A stretch of 20,835 nucleotides of DNA from CAZJPD01 sp964547795. GTDB taxonomy: Bacteria > Pseudomonadota > Alphaproteobacteria > Rickettsiales > Midichloriaceae. The position numbers were made by a program, and so were the translations under genes. Shown in pieces: positions 1 through 9,542 of the stretch. Positions within the stretch are counted from its first letter, which is position 1. The number at the start of each line of letters is the position of its first letter. The stretch spans positions 1 to 20,835 of the forward strand of contig CAZJPD010000017.1 in assembly GCA_964547795.1 (NCBI GenBank). Direction: 5' to 3'. Under the pieces are notes generated by a model. That model searched no databases. It was not told the origin of the DNA and saw only the letters and a program-made list of their open reading frames with translations.

Positions 1-98
1 ATTTTTCTTGATATTTTCAACCCTTCCTCAACAATATGCTTATGACCATTGTGAAAGGGTTGAAACCTCCCTATAAAAACTAAGCAATCATATTTCAT
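1..98 (-). CDS. NadM-like nucleotidyltransferase, N-terminus only (runs off window)
   Basis: The first 32 codons read from an ATG at 98 toward position 1 and contain FIGRFQPFHNGHKHIV. This is the GRFQPFHxGH nucleotide-binding signature of the NadM / nicotinamide-nucleotide adenylyltransferase branch of the cytidylyltransferase superfamily. Enzymes of this branch transfer AMP from ATP to NMN to make NAD; some are fused to a C-terminal Nudix domain. An in-frame TGA lies three codons upstream of the ATG, so this start is well bounded. The gene lies 50 bases downstream of the BamB-like gene on the same strand and may be cotranscribed with it. The rest is outside the window, so it cannot be told whether a Nudix domain follows, whether the gene is intact, or whether another small adenylyltransferase of the superfamily is meant. 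Confidence 0.75.
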   Translation of the reverse strand, partial: MKYDCLVFIGRFQPFHNGHKHIVEEGLKISRK

Positions 99-148
99 AA
101 AATATCAGTGTAATGGCAGAATAGTATTGGCGAAATTTTAGTATATAA

Positions 149-1375
149 TTATTTAGAAGAAATAATAAATGCTTTATTCCCTACGTAAATAGGTGGAATA
201 TAAGACCCATAGCCCATCTTATAAATTACTTTGACAAATTTTCCATTACCCAAGTCAAAACTTAACAACTCACCTTTAGAACTTAAAACATACACATTGT
301 TGTTAATAACAACGGGTGAATTCCAGTATCTGGTTTTATTTTTGTCTTTATCTTTCAAAGAATCAATAAGTTTTACCTTCCATAATTCTGATCCGTTATC
401 TACATTTATCGCAACTAAATTATCCATTTCATCAATTGCAGTAATCACGTTGTTTAATAGGTAAAAAGGTCTGTTAATGTTAAATTTAACTTTCCAAACG
501 ATCCTTTTATCCTGCAAATTTAATTTATAAAAATACCCGCTTGAGGAATAAAAGTGCAAGTTCTCATTTACTCTAATCGGTTGATAAATTAACGTACCTT
601 TTCTGCTGAAATTCATATCAAAATCCATGCTATCATCGCTATCTACAGCCCATTCCTCAAATCCCGTTTTGCTGTTTATAACTGTTAAATCTCCTGTGTT
701 GCCTTGTATGATAAGCCAATTTTTATGTGTATGGAGTACAGGAGATATGACATTGACTACACTAACACCTTCATTAAGCTCTGCTTTATACCATATAATA
801 TTCCCATTTTCAGCATTTAATGCATACACACTATTGTTCAATGTCTGTAAGAATATTACATCTTTAGAAACTATAGGATAGGCTCTAACTACTTCCTGTA
901 ACAATTTACTCCAAACCAGATTTCCTGTATTACCATCTATACAATTTATTAGATTACTACCGTAAGTAGCATAAATTTTTTCTCCTTTTTGTGATAAACC
1001 CCCGTTTAAATAATCCCCGAAGAACCTAAGCTTTTGGCTGGGGATATTTTTCCAATCTATTTTTGTTGTTGTATTGTTAATTCTCGCAACTACCCCCTTT
1101 TTATCCATGACTATCATATAATCTTTTCCTATAATAGGGTATGAAACTAATGGAAAAGCTAATGACCCGCTTATCTTAGATATTAAAAAATTATTTGCCG
1201 TAAATTCGTTTTTACTGCTCCCATCAAGTCCATTTAAATAATTTGAATATTGCCATACAACCTCATTACTAAAAATAGTAGGTTGAATCATTTTTTTATT
1301 ACTGCAGGATGCTACAGATATGGCAAACAGCAGAGGGATTATAAATTTCTTAACTGGAATTTTGAAGGTATGCAT
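149..1375 (-). CDS. bamB: BamB-like PQQ-repeat beta-propeller lipoprotein
   Basis: About 408 residues. The N-terminus has basic residues, a hydrophobic stretch and a lipobox ending SVASC (Cys24 from the chosen start), so a periplasm-facing lipoprotein is predicted. The body carries repeated PQQ-type blades, seen as GNLVWSK, GNIIWYKAEL, GFEEWAV, RIVWKVKF and GSELWKVKL, each preceded by V/I-rich strands. This is the architecture of BamB, the lipoprotein of the BAM complex that helps insert outer-membrane beta-barrels. The start is taken as ATG at 1375 because a GGA motif lies nine bases upstream; an in-frame TTG at 1384 is possible but has no spaced ribosome site. The frame is intact although it contains a T7 run (1291-1297). 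It is divergent from the VirB6 gene across about 118 bases. Other PQQ-repeat lipoproteins cannot be excluded. Confidence 0.8.
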   Translation of the reverse strand: MHTFKIPVKKFIIPLLFAISVASCSNKKMIQPTIFSNEVVWQYSNYLNGLDGSSKNEFTANNFLISKISGSLAFPLVSYPIIGKDYMIVMDKKGVVARINNTTTKIDWKNIPSQKLRFFGDYLNGGLSQKGEKIYATYGSNLINCIDGNTGNLVWSKLLQEVVRAYPIVSKDVIFLQTLNNSVYALNAENGNIIWYKAELNEGVSVVNVISPVLHTHKNWLIIQGNTGDLTVINSKTGFEEWAVDSDDSMDFDMNFSRKGTLIYQPIRVNENLHFYSSSGYFYKLNLQDKRIVWKVKFNINRPFYLLNNVITAIDEMDNLVAINVDNGSELWKVKLIDSLKDKDKNKTRYWNSPVVINNNVYVLSSKGELLSFDLGNGKFVKVIYKMGYGSYIPPIYVGNKAFIISSK

Positions 1376-1493
1376 AAACAACAATCCATATAATATAAAA
1401 ACTCACTAAGGAACTTAATACTTCCTATTATTTCTGTTGTAAAGTGATAACTTAAAATGTACCTTTAATTCAATCTATGGATAGCTCCTCGTA

Positions 1494-4400
1494 ATGAATA
1501 AAAAGCGATTTGTACTAACCATATTTTTTATATTAACGTTTTTTTCGCCTGGAGCTAACCATGCTGCTGATTTTTATGAGCATTGTTTGTTACCAAAAGC
1601 TTTCGGTGATAAGAATAATGAGTTTGTTTTAAGTCCTTTAAATCGTAAATGTCAAAAAATATGCCAAAAAGAATGTGAAGCATTTTCCAGGAAATTTAAA
1701 CCATATGCAATACTTAAAAGGGACAGCCCTTTTGCAGAAACTTACGTACAAGAGTTAAACGAAGATGTAATATCGGATTGTTATGCTCAATGCCAAAAAA
1801 GGGGGGGGAAGCTAAATTTGAGGCTCGATACTTTGAAGCTTTTCAAGCCACTTGTGAAGATGAAACAAAAGAAGATATTTTTCAAAAGGTATGTGTAGAT
1901 AAAAGCAAAGATTATATCCCTGCAAGCGGATGTACAACATCTTTGGCATGTTCTACTGAGGGCAATATAGATATAGGTTTTGTCAGTTTTTACAAAACGC
2001 TACAGGATAAAGCAAGTGTCGGGATGATGTGTTTTTCAGATGAAGATAATGCTTACAATGCAGTTGAAACAGAGTTTGATGCCAAAACAGGTGATAAATT
2101 TCATTTGAATTTAGCTGGAAGTGCAACACAGAACCAATTATTTTTATGTGGGAAAAAGCATTTAAACATAGTTCCTATATTTAATAAAATCCCTGACTCT
2201 CCTCAGTTAAATAAGGATAATTGGTTTCAGTTTCATTGGAAAAATAAAAATAGCCATAGATACTTGGCAACATTAGATGATGAGAAATTTAATAGCCTTA
2301 AAAACATCTACAATGCTAAGGCTTTTTGGAATGAAATATTGCAGGATGAAAAGTTAGCAACTTCTTATGCTGGTTGGGGATCAAGAAACCCAAATTTCTT
2401 TGATACAGGAATTAACATTCAAAATGGTGATATATTTTCAATTACTTGGAGAGGAGACCATGCTTACTACTCTCTTATTAAATTTAATACTAAAGAAAAT
2501 GATACCATTGAACTCCATTTGCCAGGGAGGCAGGTATTAACAACAAAATGCTTATGGAATGACCTTGTTACCGATAGTAGTAAAGGAATATGTAGAGCAA
2601 TGTGGTATTCTAATAGCCATTTAAAAATGAAAGATCCCAGTGATAGTAATGGTTTTTATATAGAAAACTCTACTCCTTCACGAAGCTTGGATTTATTTGG
2701 GGAAGAATTTAGAAAGGGTGGAATTGAAAAATTCGCATTAAACGTCAATGCAAACGATCAGTCAAAAATGAAGGAAGATATTGGTAAAAATCAGCAATAC
2801 GGGCTAGTAGGACAAGTTACGGATGTAAATTTAGTAAAGTGGTATATTGATGGAAAAGTACAGTATGATGATGACAAAACATTATCGTGTACCTGTCCCA
2901 GTAGTGCAGATCAAGGTGATGGATGTAGAAATAGATATGAAGACCATCATTGTATTAATAAAGGAACTTTTCGGGCAGGTCAGGGACAATATTCACTGAA
3001 TGGTACATTTTCTGCGGGTGAAAATTTTAATAACAGAAGTAGATTAGCATTAATGCATTATGACGGGTATACCTCTAATGTAGTGATGTATAGAGGATGG
3101 TATACTGACAATATGGGAGGATATGAATTGGAAATCGATTTGGAATGGTTGTCCTAGAAATAATGGACAAAACATTCAATACATAGTAGCTCCACAAGAT
3201 TCTAAACCAGGGGATAGTGATAAATGGAAAGATGTCTCTTCTAATGAGATAAGAGATGGTTTTTTAATAATATCACAAAATGCCATTTCAGATAACTGTT
3301 TGGGTGGTGGGGAAAACGAATGTAGAGTTTTTTTAAGGATAAAACTTGAAACACCTGATAATACAACCTCCAGCGATATTGCAGATAGCTACAAATATTA
3401 TAATACCCATAGTCAATACTATATGAAGTTTTCAAAACAAAACGATAGTGGAAGTGCAATATGTGCTTCTAAGGGATTTGTTTATAATACAGTAAAAACT
3501 ATTAGAAATACGCTTGTTGGAACTCAAGACCCTACGAAATATAACATAAAATTTGATCGAAGAGATAATGCGGCTAATCCAAGGGAGATGGGGGCAGTTG
3601 GGGTTATTTTTTCAGGATTTATTAAAAAGGCAGCTAATTTATTAAGGATGATAATTACTTTGGCTCTAATATTTACATCTATATCATACATGGTGGGGTT
3701 AGTTGATTATACTGGAGACGCATTTCTCAAGTTGGTTTTGAAATTTGCTGTGGTATTTGCCCTACTGACAGAAAGAAGCTGGGAATTCTTTGGTGGGTAT
3801 ATGGTACCTTTTTTTATAGATGGAAGCGTTGAGTTAGTTGCGAGATATAGTGCAGAGTCCTTTCTTTATTTCGGTAAAGAAAGTTGCAAGAATCAAATAC
3901 TTAGTGATCCATATAAAGTTTTTTCATTGTTTGATGGACCAATGTCCCAGCTTACTTCATCGTATACGTGGGCTAAAATATGGGCAATATTCACAAGTAG
4001 TTTGCTAGGACTTTTTATAGCAGTTCTTTTGGTCCTTGCAATAGTTCGTTATTATTTTGTCTCTGTTGTTAAAGCGACCGTAATGTTTATTTTTGCTATC
4101 ATTATAGATTCATTACTAATAGTGATGGCTCCTGTATTTATACCATGCATTTTATTTCAAAAAACTAGGCATATTTTCGATGCTTGGGCAAAAAATTTAT
4201 TTTCTTATGCCCTGCAACCCCCTTTTGTTTATGTATCCCTCATCATACTTAGTTTTATATTTATGATGCTACTAGATTATATTTTTAATTTTACTGCCTG
4301 TTCTACCTGTTTATTAAGGATAAACCTAGGTCCGCTATATAACGAATGTTGGATTCCAGGTTATCAAAGTATAATGGTTACCCATTCTCCTACCAACGAA

Positions 4401-4723
4401 GCTGCTAGTATTTATACTTCATTTTCTGTTTATGCTGCTTCACTTACTTGTGGGTTAGCAATTTTTATAGTTGCTTCATGTATGGAAAAATTTTCTTCTA
4501 ATATGGCAGGGCTTGCATCTTGGATAGTAACAGGAAGTCCTTTAAGACATACCAGCATTGGTAGTTTAGGAGATCAAACTACTAACTACGTTAAAGCAAA
4601 ATTAAACAAGCAGTACTTGCTATTGCAACTGCAGGTGCTAGTGCAGGAAGCAGTGCAGCAGGTACAGAAAAAAATAAGATAGCAAGAAAGCAAATTAAGG
4701 AGGAGGGTGAAAAAGATGATTAG
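1494..4723 (+). pseudogene. VirB6/TrbL-family type IV secretion protein, three frameshifts
   Basis: Reconstructed product about 1075 residues. It has a signal peptide (MNKKRFVLTIFFILTFF), a long Cys-rich extracytoplasmic region (CQKICQKEC, CTCPSSADQGDGC), then several membrane segments from about 3625 to 4500 typical of the TrbL/VirB6 family. This layout matches the enlarged VirB6 paralogues of Rickettsiales P-type secretion systems, which form part of the inner-membrane channel. Three breaks are visible. An A6G8 run at 1795-1808 is one base short. A T3 at 3139-3141 has one base too many; removing it restores EIDWNGCPRNNG. A base is missing near 4606-4609; adding it replaces an odd Gln/Leu-rich tail with an Ala/Gly/Ser-rich one ending KEEGEKDD at TAG 4721. 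Family identity is inferred from architecture. The other virB genes are not in the window. A functional product would need frame correction. Confidence 0.8.
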
Positions 4724-4826
4724 GTTTGCTAAAAATCAATCTTCCTGGATTAACAATAATTTAAAAACTCACATTAACTTTATCATCAGCCTTTTTAATC
4801 TTCACTTGCTGGATTATTCTACATAA
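4716..4826 (+). other. Possible small ORF overlapping the restored VirB6 stop
   Basis: A 36-codon ORF begins with ATG at 4716, eight bases before the end of the reconstructed VirB6 frame. It is preceded by AAGGAGGAGGG, the strongest ribosome-binding sequence seen in the window, though the spacing to this ATG is long (about 12 bases from the AGGAGG core). The peptide (MIRFAKNQSSWINNN...) is not recognised. It could be the truncated head of a gene once translationally coupled to virB6, as tandem virB6 paralogues often are in Rickettsiales, or chance. Confidence 0.2.
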
Positions 4827-4911
4827 ATTTATCTTATCTCTAGACCTTTTTTATCTTTTATTTCACTTTGCAACACTGCACTATCTTGGTATCTATCCTT
4901 ATGACTGCCTC

Positions 4912-6109
4912 CTAGAATTTTAATTTCATACCAAACATGAAAATATGACCTTTATTGCTCTTATTATCTTGCAGCTCTGTGGTTGATTTGTCATTCATTT
5001 TAAATGAAGAAAATTCGAGATAGGACAACAGACCTGCAACTATTTTATAGTCAACCCCCAATACTGTATTTCTAAGTGTGTTAGCTTTTTGATTTGCCTC
5101 CATACCTTTTTTTACTCTGCAAATGAGTAATACTGGCACTAAGTGGACCATACGCATAGCCAATACCCATTGTCCAATAACTTGTTCCAGCATATTTATT
5201 AATACCAGTTTTTGGTGCTTTATATTTACCCCAATTGCCATAAGACCCCCCAACTGTAAATCCATGATAAGTTAGATTCGTTCCAACCTCCCAGGTTCTA
5301 AGGTCTTTTTTGGTTGATACTTTATTTTTGCCAAATTCACTAACCATAGCAAATTTAATACCAATATTTTTAACTTCGCCTATACATGATAAACCAGTTT
5401 CAAAAACGTTTTTAAACCCATCTTCATCCCTAAACACACTATTTGCTGAGGCTATTGTTCCATAAACTTTTGCATCTGGAATATAAGAAATGCCAAATCT
5501 AAATCCTGAAAATTCTGGGGTATAATAGTTGATTTTCGTAGCATTCATCCCCTTGATACCAATAGTGCCTAACTCATTCGTTGGCAAGTTTGGAGTTTGT
5601 AAAAATATCGTTTCTATCGGATTACCAGTGCTTGTTGTGGGAGATATGACTTTATTCCAATAATATTGGGAATCCCCATTGATACCACCTGTTGCACTTG
5701 CGAATGTGGCAGCATTTACTTTCATTGTATTTGAAATACCCGTATAGCTACCGATTTCAACATGACTAAATTCATTTTCCAAGTAAATCATTGCTTGTTC
5801 AGCAATACTGCTTTTAGTATCAGTAAACATCTATTTCTTGGATTTTAAGGTATTAGCATTGAGCTTAATCATAGCACCGTATCTCAAGCCACTATTTACA
5901 GCACTGTTCATACCAAATTTTAAATACGCATCTGTTATAATATCATTATCAGATGCCTTCTTGTAATCATCCAGCTTTTTGAAAGTCCCTTTTTCTTTTA
6001 TATTTACGACTTGAGAATCAATAGAGCCGTTTATTGTTGTTTTGATGTCAGCTATCGTACTTGAAACAAAGCAAAAAACAAAAATAGTTATTGTCAGCAA
6101 TTTATTCAT
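4912..6109 (-). pseudogene. Outer-membrane porin, nonsense plus frameshift
   Basis: Read from ATG 6109, the product has a signal peptide (MNKLLTITIFVFCFVSSTIA) followed by a mature start that looks like a trimeric porin (IKTTINGSIDSQVV; DAYLKFGMNSAVNSGLRYG). Amphipathic strands rich in G, Y and F follow, and the last residues are MFGMKLKF with the terminal Phe expected for BAM-dependent barrels. Corrected length is about 398 residues, normal for Gram-negative porins. Two lesions are seen. An in-frame TAG at 5831-5833 separates NTLKSKK from MFTDTKSS without changing frame. An A7 run (T7 on plus, 5107-5113) shifts the frame; one base fewer reads HLQSKKGMEANQKANT into the true C-terminus. The downstream strands have not accumulated further stops, so decay looks recent. 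The gene precedes the 3' end of VirB6 in convergent orientation. Confidence 0.8.
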
Positions 6110-6196
6110 AGTCTGACCATATTTGAGGAGGCAGAAACAAATGAAAGTGCCTAAAACATACCATTCTTTATCGATGATACGCAATCATAACCATTA

Positions 6197-6941
6197 TTAT
6201 CTTATGCAAATCAGAAAATCGTAGTCTGGATACTCAGAGAAGTTGTGGGCGACATTCAAATAAACAAATACCTTGCCATAATATGTATCTATGATTTTTC
6301 TCTTCTTCAAACTTTTGTTAATTAGTGCTTTTAATGTATCTAATTCATCACGCAATGTCATCAGAATATCTACAGAGATAAGTAACCACGCTTCCTCATT
6401 TGCTTCAAGGGGAGGAAGTTTCTCTGCCTTTTTTTCTTTCTTTAAATAGCTTTCATGAGTCCTTTTAACAAATCCTTCAAGCTTTTCCTCTAGAATATAA
6501 GCAACAGGCATAGCATTTACCTCATAATATGGTTCGTTTTTTGGTTGAATCCAATTTGGATTACCATTATTTTGGTTTTTACGGAGAGGTGCATCTATAG
6601 AAAATGATAAAATATTATGATCTCTTGCTGCCCTATCTATGGTGTTTAAATGCTTCCCTTTCTCTGGATTCAATACCCTTGTTATTTGAATTGGAATTTC
6701 TTTATTACCTTCTTTCACTATTGCATCTGCTTGATTATGATCGCTGTCAGTATTTTTGTCAGAAAGCAAGATTTCCTCTATCCACTCTTTTTTTCAACCA
6801 GTGCCTTCATTGCCCGTAATTCTGATTGTTTACCTAATACGGCTTCTCTTGATTTAGCCCATTCTTCTATCTGCTTTTCTGCTTTTTTATAAAATTTTCT
6901 CTATTATGCCAAATATCTAATTCTAAAATTCCATTAACCAT
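6197..6941 (-). pseudogene. Unrecognised protein, two frameshifts
   Basis: A single ancestral frame of about 248 residues can be rebuilt from ATG 6941. It begins MVNGILELDIWHNRENF. Adding one base to the A6 run at 6883-6888 gives FIKKAEKQIEEWAKSREAV, and one to the A7 run at 6788-6794 gives KALVEKKEWIEEILLSDKN, which joins the long intact part to 6197. The product is soluble and charged, with a helical N-terminal third, a central segment DADAIVKEGNKEIPIQITR-like in being acidic then beta-rich (actual run NQADAIVKEGNKEIPIQIT), and a C-terminus ending DFLICIR. The D...E.xIPIQxT pattern is loosely reminiscent of nuclease-type folds, but I do not recognise the family. It lies downstream of mutL on the same strand, 96 bases beyond the mutL stop. 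Confidence 0.65.
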
Positions 6942-7037
6942 TTTCTGATTTTTACTAATTATTTTTTACTAAAGATAATATTATTGTCTACATAGGGTAG
7001 ATTCCATCAACTTCAAGTATCTTTTCAAAACTAAATT

Positions 7038-8939
7038 TTATAACCTTTCAAAAATCTTTCTAATATCTTTAAGCTGAAGTTTTATAAAAGTGGGACGTCC
7101 ATAATTACATTGTCCAGAAAGCGGTGTTTTTTCCATTTCCCTGAGCAGAGTGTTCATCTCTTCAATATTCAATACTCTACCTGCTCTGATGCTTGAACGA
7201 CATGCTATATTTCCCCATACTTCGTCTATCTTCTCTTGAATTAAATTCATGTCATCAAACAAGTGTATATTTTCTGCAATTGCCATTACAAAAGCTTTAA
7301 TATTTAAGTCTTGCAATATTACTGGTATTTGTCGCACTAAAATTTGAGAAATCCCATTTCTCTCAATGCCTAATCCAAATTTCTCCAAGTTCTCAGTCTT
7401 TTCAATAATCTTTTCCGTCAAAACCTGTCCTAAATTCACTATTTCAGGTACTAATAAAATCTGGCTCATAACATTGCCATCCTTCAACTGCTGTTTGATT
7501 TTTTCTAAAACAAGCCTCTCATGAGCCGCATGTTGATCTACCAAAATCAGACAATCACTTTTCTCTGCAACTATATAAGTTTTATCAATCTGACATTTAG
7601 CAAAGCCCAGTTGGCATTCATTACCTTTATCTTCGACAGATTGACCTTGTTTTTTACTTATCTCTTCTGCAACAAAGTCACTTATGTATTTGTTTTTTCC
7701 TTTTTCTCTGCGAATGCAACTTTGTGACTTTTTACCACATTATCAGAATCTGTATCCGTATATGAAGCTTTTTTACCTAACTCTACTTCATGGCTTTTTA
7801 TTAGATCACTTAGTCTTGCTTGCTTATGACCTTTCTCTTCTTGAAGGCACATCTCGGAAATTTTGCTTTGTACTTGCTGTTTTACCATCCTTTCATGCTT
7901 AAATGACCTTGTAGCCTCATTTGATGTTTTGGTAGAACTTCTGATATCGCTTTTTGTGATTGCACTTCTAATGGCATCGATGATTATGCCCCTAATTCTC
8001 TGCTCATCTCTAAATCTTACCTCTGCCTTGGTAGGGTGTACATTTACATCCACCAGTTGAGGGTCAATCTCTAAGTATAATACTATTTGAGGAGCTCTAT
8101 TATGTGGAATCAAATTCCTGTACGCTATCCTTACTGCAGTTGATAAAACTCTATCTTTAACGATTCGTTTATTAATAAAGAAGTACTGATTTATAGAGGT
8201 TGCAACATTGAATGTTGGTATAGATGTGTAGCCATACACTTTTATTCCGTCATATTCGGAACAAAAATTAATGGTATTTTCGATGAAGTGTTTACCCAAA
8301 ATATCCTGAACTCTTACATTGGATTCCAAAATAGAAACCTTTTGTCCTCTAGTATCAATAACCTTTTTTTTTATTTGAAATTAACTTAAAACTTATATCT
8401 TCACGTGATAAAGCCAGCTTGTTGACAAGTTCTATGCAAGTACTGGTTTCACTGGCTTCTGATTTTAAAAATTTCAGCCTTGCTGGAGTTGTAAAAAACA
8501 AATCTCGTATCTCTATATAAGTTCCAACTGGATGTGCTACAGGTTTAATATCTGATTTCTGACCACCAGAGATACTAATCTCCCATGCACTATTATCTGG
8601 TGTTCTACTGATTATTTTCATCTTGCTCACGGAGGCAATTGAGGGCAATGCTTCCCCACGAAACCCCAAAAACTGAATATTGTTTATATCTTCTTCGTTA
8701 AGCTTGGACGTTGCATGTCGCTCTAGGGCGATGGGTAATTCCTCTTTTTTAATGCCTTTTCCATTATCAGTGACCGAAATAAAATTTCTTCCTCCCCTAC
8801 TTATTTCGATAAAAATTTCTGATGCTTTTGCATCTATCGAATTCTCTGTTAATTCTTTAACTATAGATAACGGCCTGTCAATGACTTCACCTGCAGCTAT
8901 TTTGTTAATTGTGTTGGTTGATAAAATCTGTATTGCCAT
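7038..8939 (-). pseudogene. mutL: DNA mismatch repair protein MutL, two homopolymer frameshifts
   Basis: MutL is the GHKL ATPase that links mismatch recognition by MutS to strand removal. The N-terminal ATPase is clear: NKIAAGEVIDRP, ENSIDAKA, DNGKGI, RHATSKL and GFRGEALPSIASV. The transducer region follows, and the C-terminal dimerisation part has DQHAAHERL, ACRSSIRAGRVL and QCNYGRPT. Corrected length is about 633 residues, normal for the family. The frame breaks at an A9 run (plus T9, 8364-8372), where one base fewer restores NKKKVIDTRGQKVSILESNVR. It breaks again at an A6 run (plus T6, 7693-7698), where one more base restores NKYISDFVAEEISKK and continues through GFAKCQIDKTYIVAEK into DQHAAHERL. 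No other lesion is seen. Without frame correction the longest product is the ATPase domain alone (about 194 residues), without the dimerisation domain. plsY ends seven bases upstream. Confidence 0.93.
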
Positions 8940-8945
8940 AAGGGA

Positions 8946-9539
8946 CTACTTATCTTTAGGAATTTTATTTTCCCCACCTTTATATAATCTTATAATGTTA
9001 TTCTTATGTCGAAATACAATCAAAATCAAACTGGTCACTAAGAATATTGAGTTTATATAGTGACCCGCAAGTATACATGCTGTTAAAATGGCTGTAGTTA
9101 AGGAAATTAATGAGGCTAAAGAAGAAGTTCTTGAAACTTTAAAAATCGCTATCCACAGCCCTAATAATAAAATGCCTAATATCGGATAAATTCCTAAAAT
9201 TACACCAAGGGCAGTTGCCACTCCCTTACCACCTTTAAACTTAAGCCATATAGGAAAGACATGTCCTACAATACAAATAAATCCATAAAATGCGATAAAA
9301 TCAGCTCTAAATATTTGAGGAAGCAATACCGCTAATATGCCCTTAATGACATCTATAAGCAATGTTAAAATACCAAGTAGTTTTCCTCCAACTCTAAAAG
9401 CATTAGTTGTCCCTATATTGCCAGAGCCTTGCTTTCTTAAATCGGGTTTATTTAAAATTTTGCCTAAGATCAAGCCCGATGGAATGCTACCTAATAAGTA
9501 CGAAATCAATATTAATAATGCGTACATATCCAGATACAC
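8946..9539 (-). CDS. plsY: Glycerol-3-phosphate acyltransferase PlsY
   Basis: PlsY moves an acyl group from acyl-phosphate to glycerol-3-phosphate, the first step of phospholipid synthesis, in the inner membrane. The 197-residue product has five or more hydrophobic segments and the family motifs in order: LLGSIPSGLILGK, GSGNIGTTNAFRVGG, WLKFKGGKGVATALG (the glycine-rich phosphate loop) and RHKNNIIRLYKGGENK near the C-terminus. The length is usual for PlsY. The start is GTG at 9539, three bases after the pheS stop; an ATG at 9527 (fifth codon) is an equally good alternative. It is followed by mutL with a six-base gap, so the genes are probably cotranscribed. No lesion is seen. The acyl-phosphate partner PlsX is not in the window. 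Confidence 0.93.
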   Translation of the reverse strand: MYLDMYALLILISYLLGSIPSGLILGKILNKPDLRKQGSGNIGTTNAFRVGGKLLGILTLLIDVIKGILAVLLPQIFRADFIAFYGFICIVGHVFPIWLKFKGGKGVATALGVILGIYPILGILLLGLWIAIFKVSRTSSLASLISLTTAILTACILAGHYINSIFLVTSLILIVFRHKNNIIRLYKGGENKIPKDK

Positions 9540-9542
9540 TAT

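Noticed and set aside
4912..5265. Independent 117-residue protein
   Set aside because: Its second half is the porin C-terminus, while the first half is the porin region in the wrong frame.
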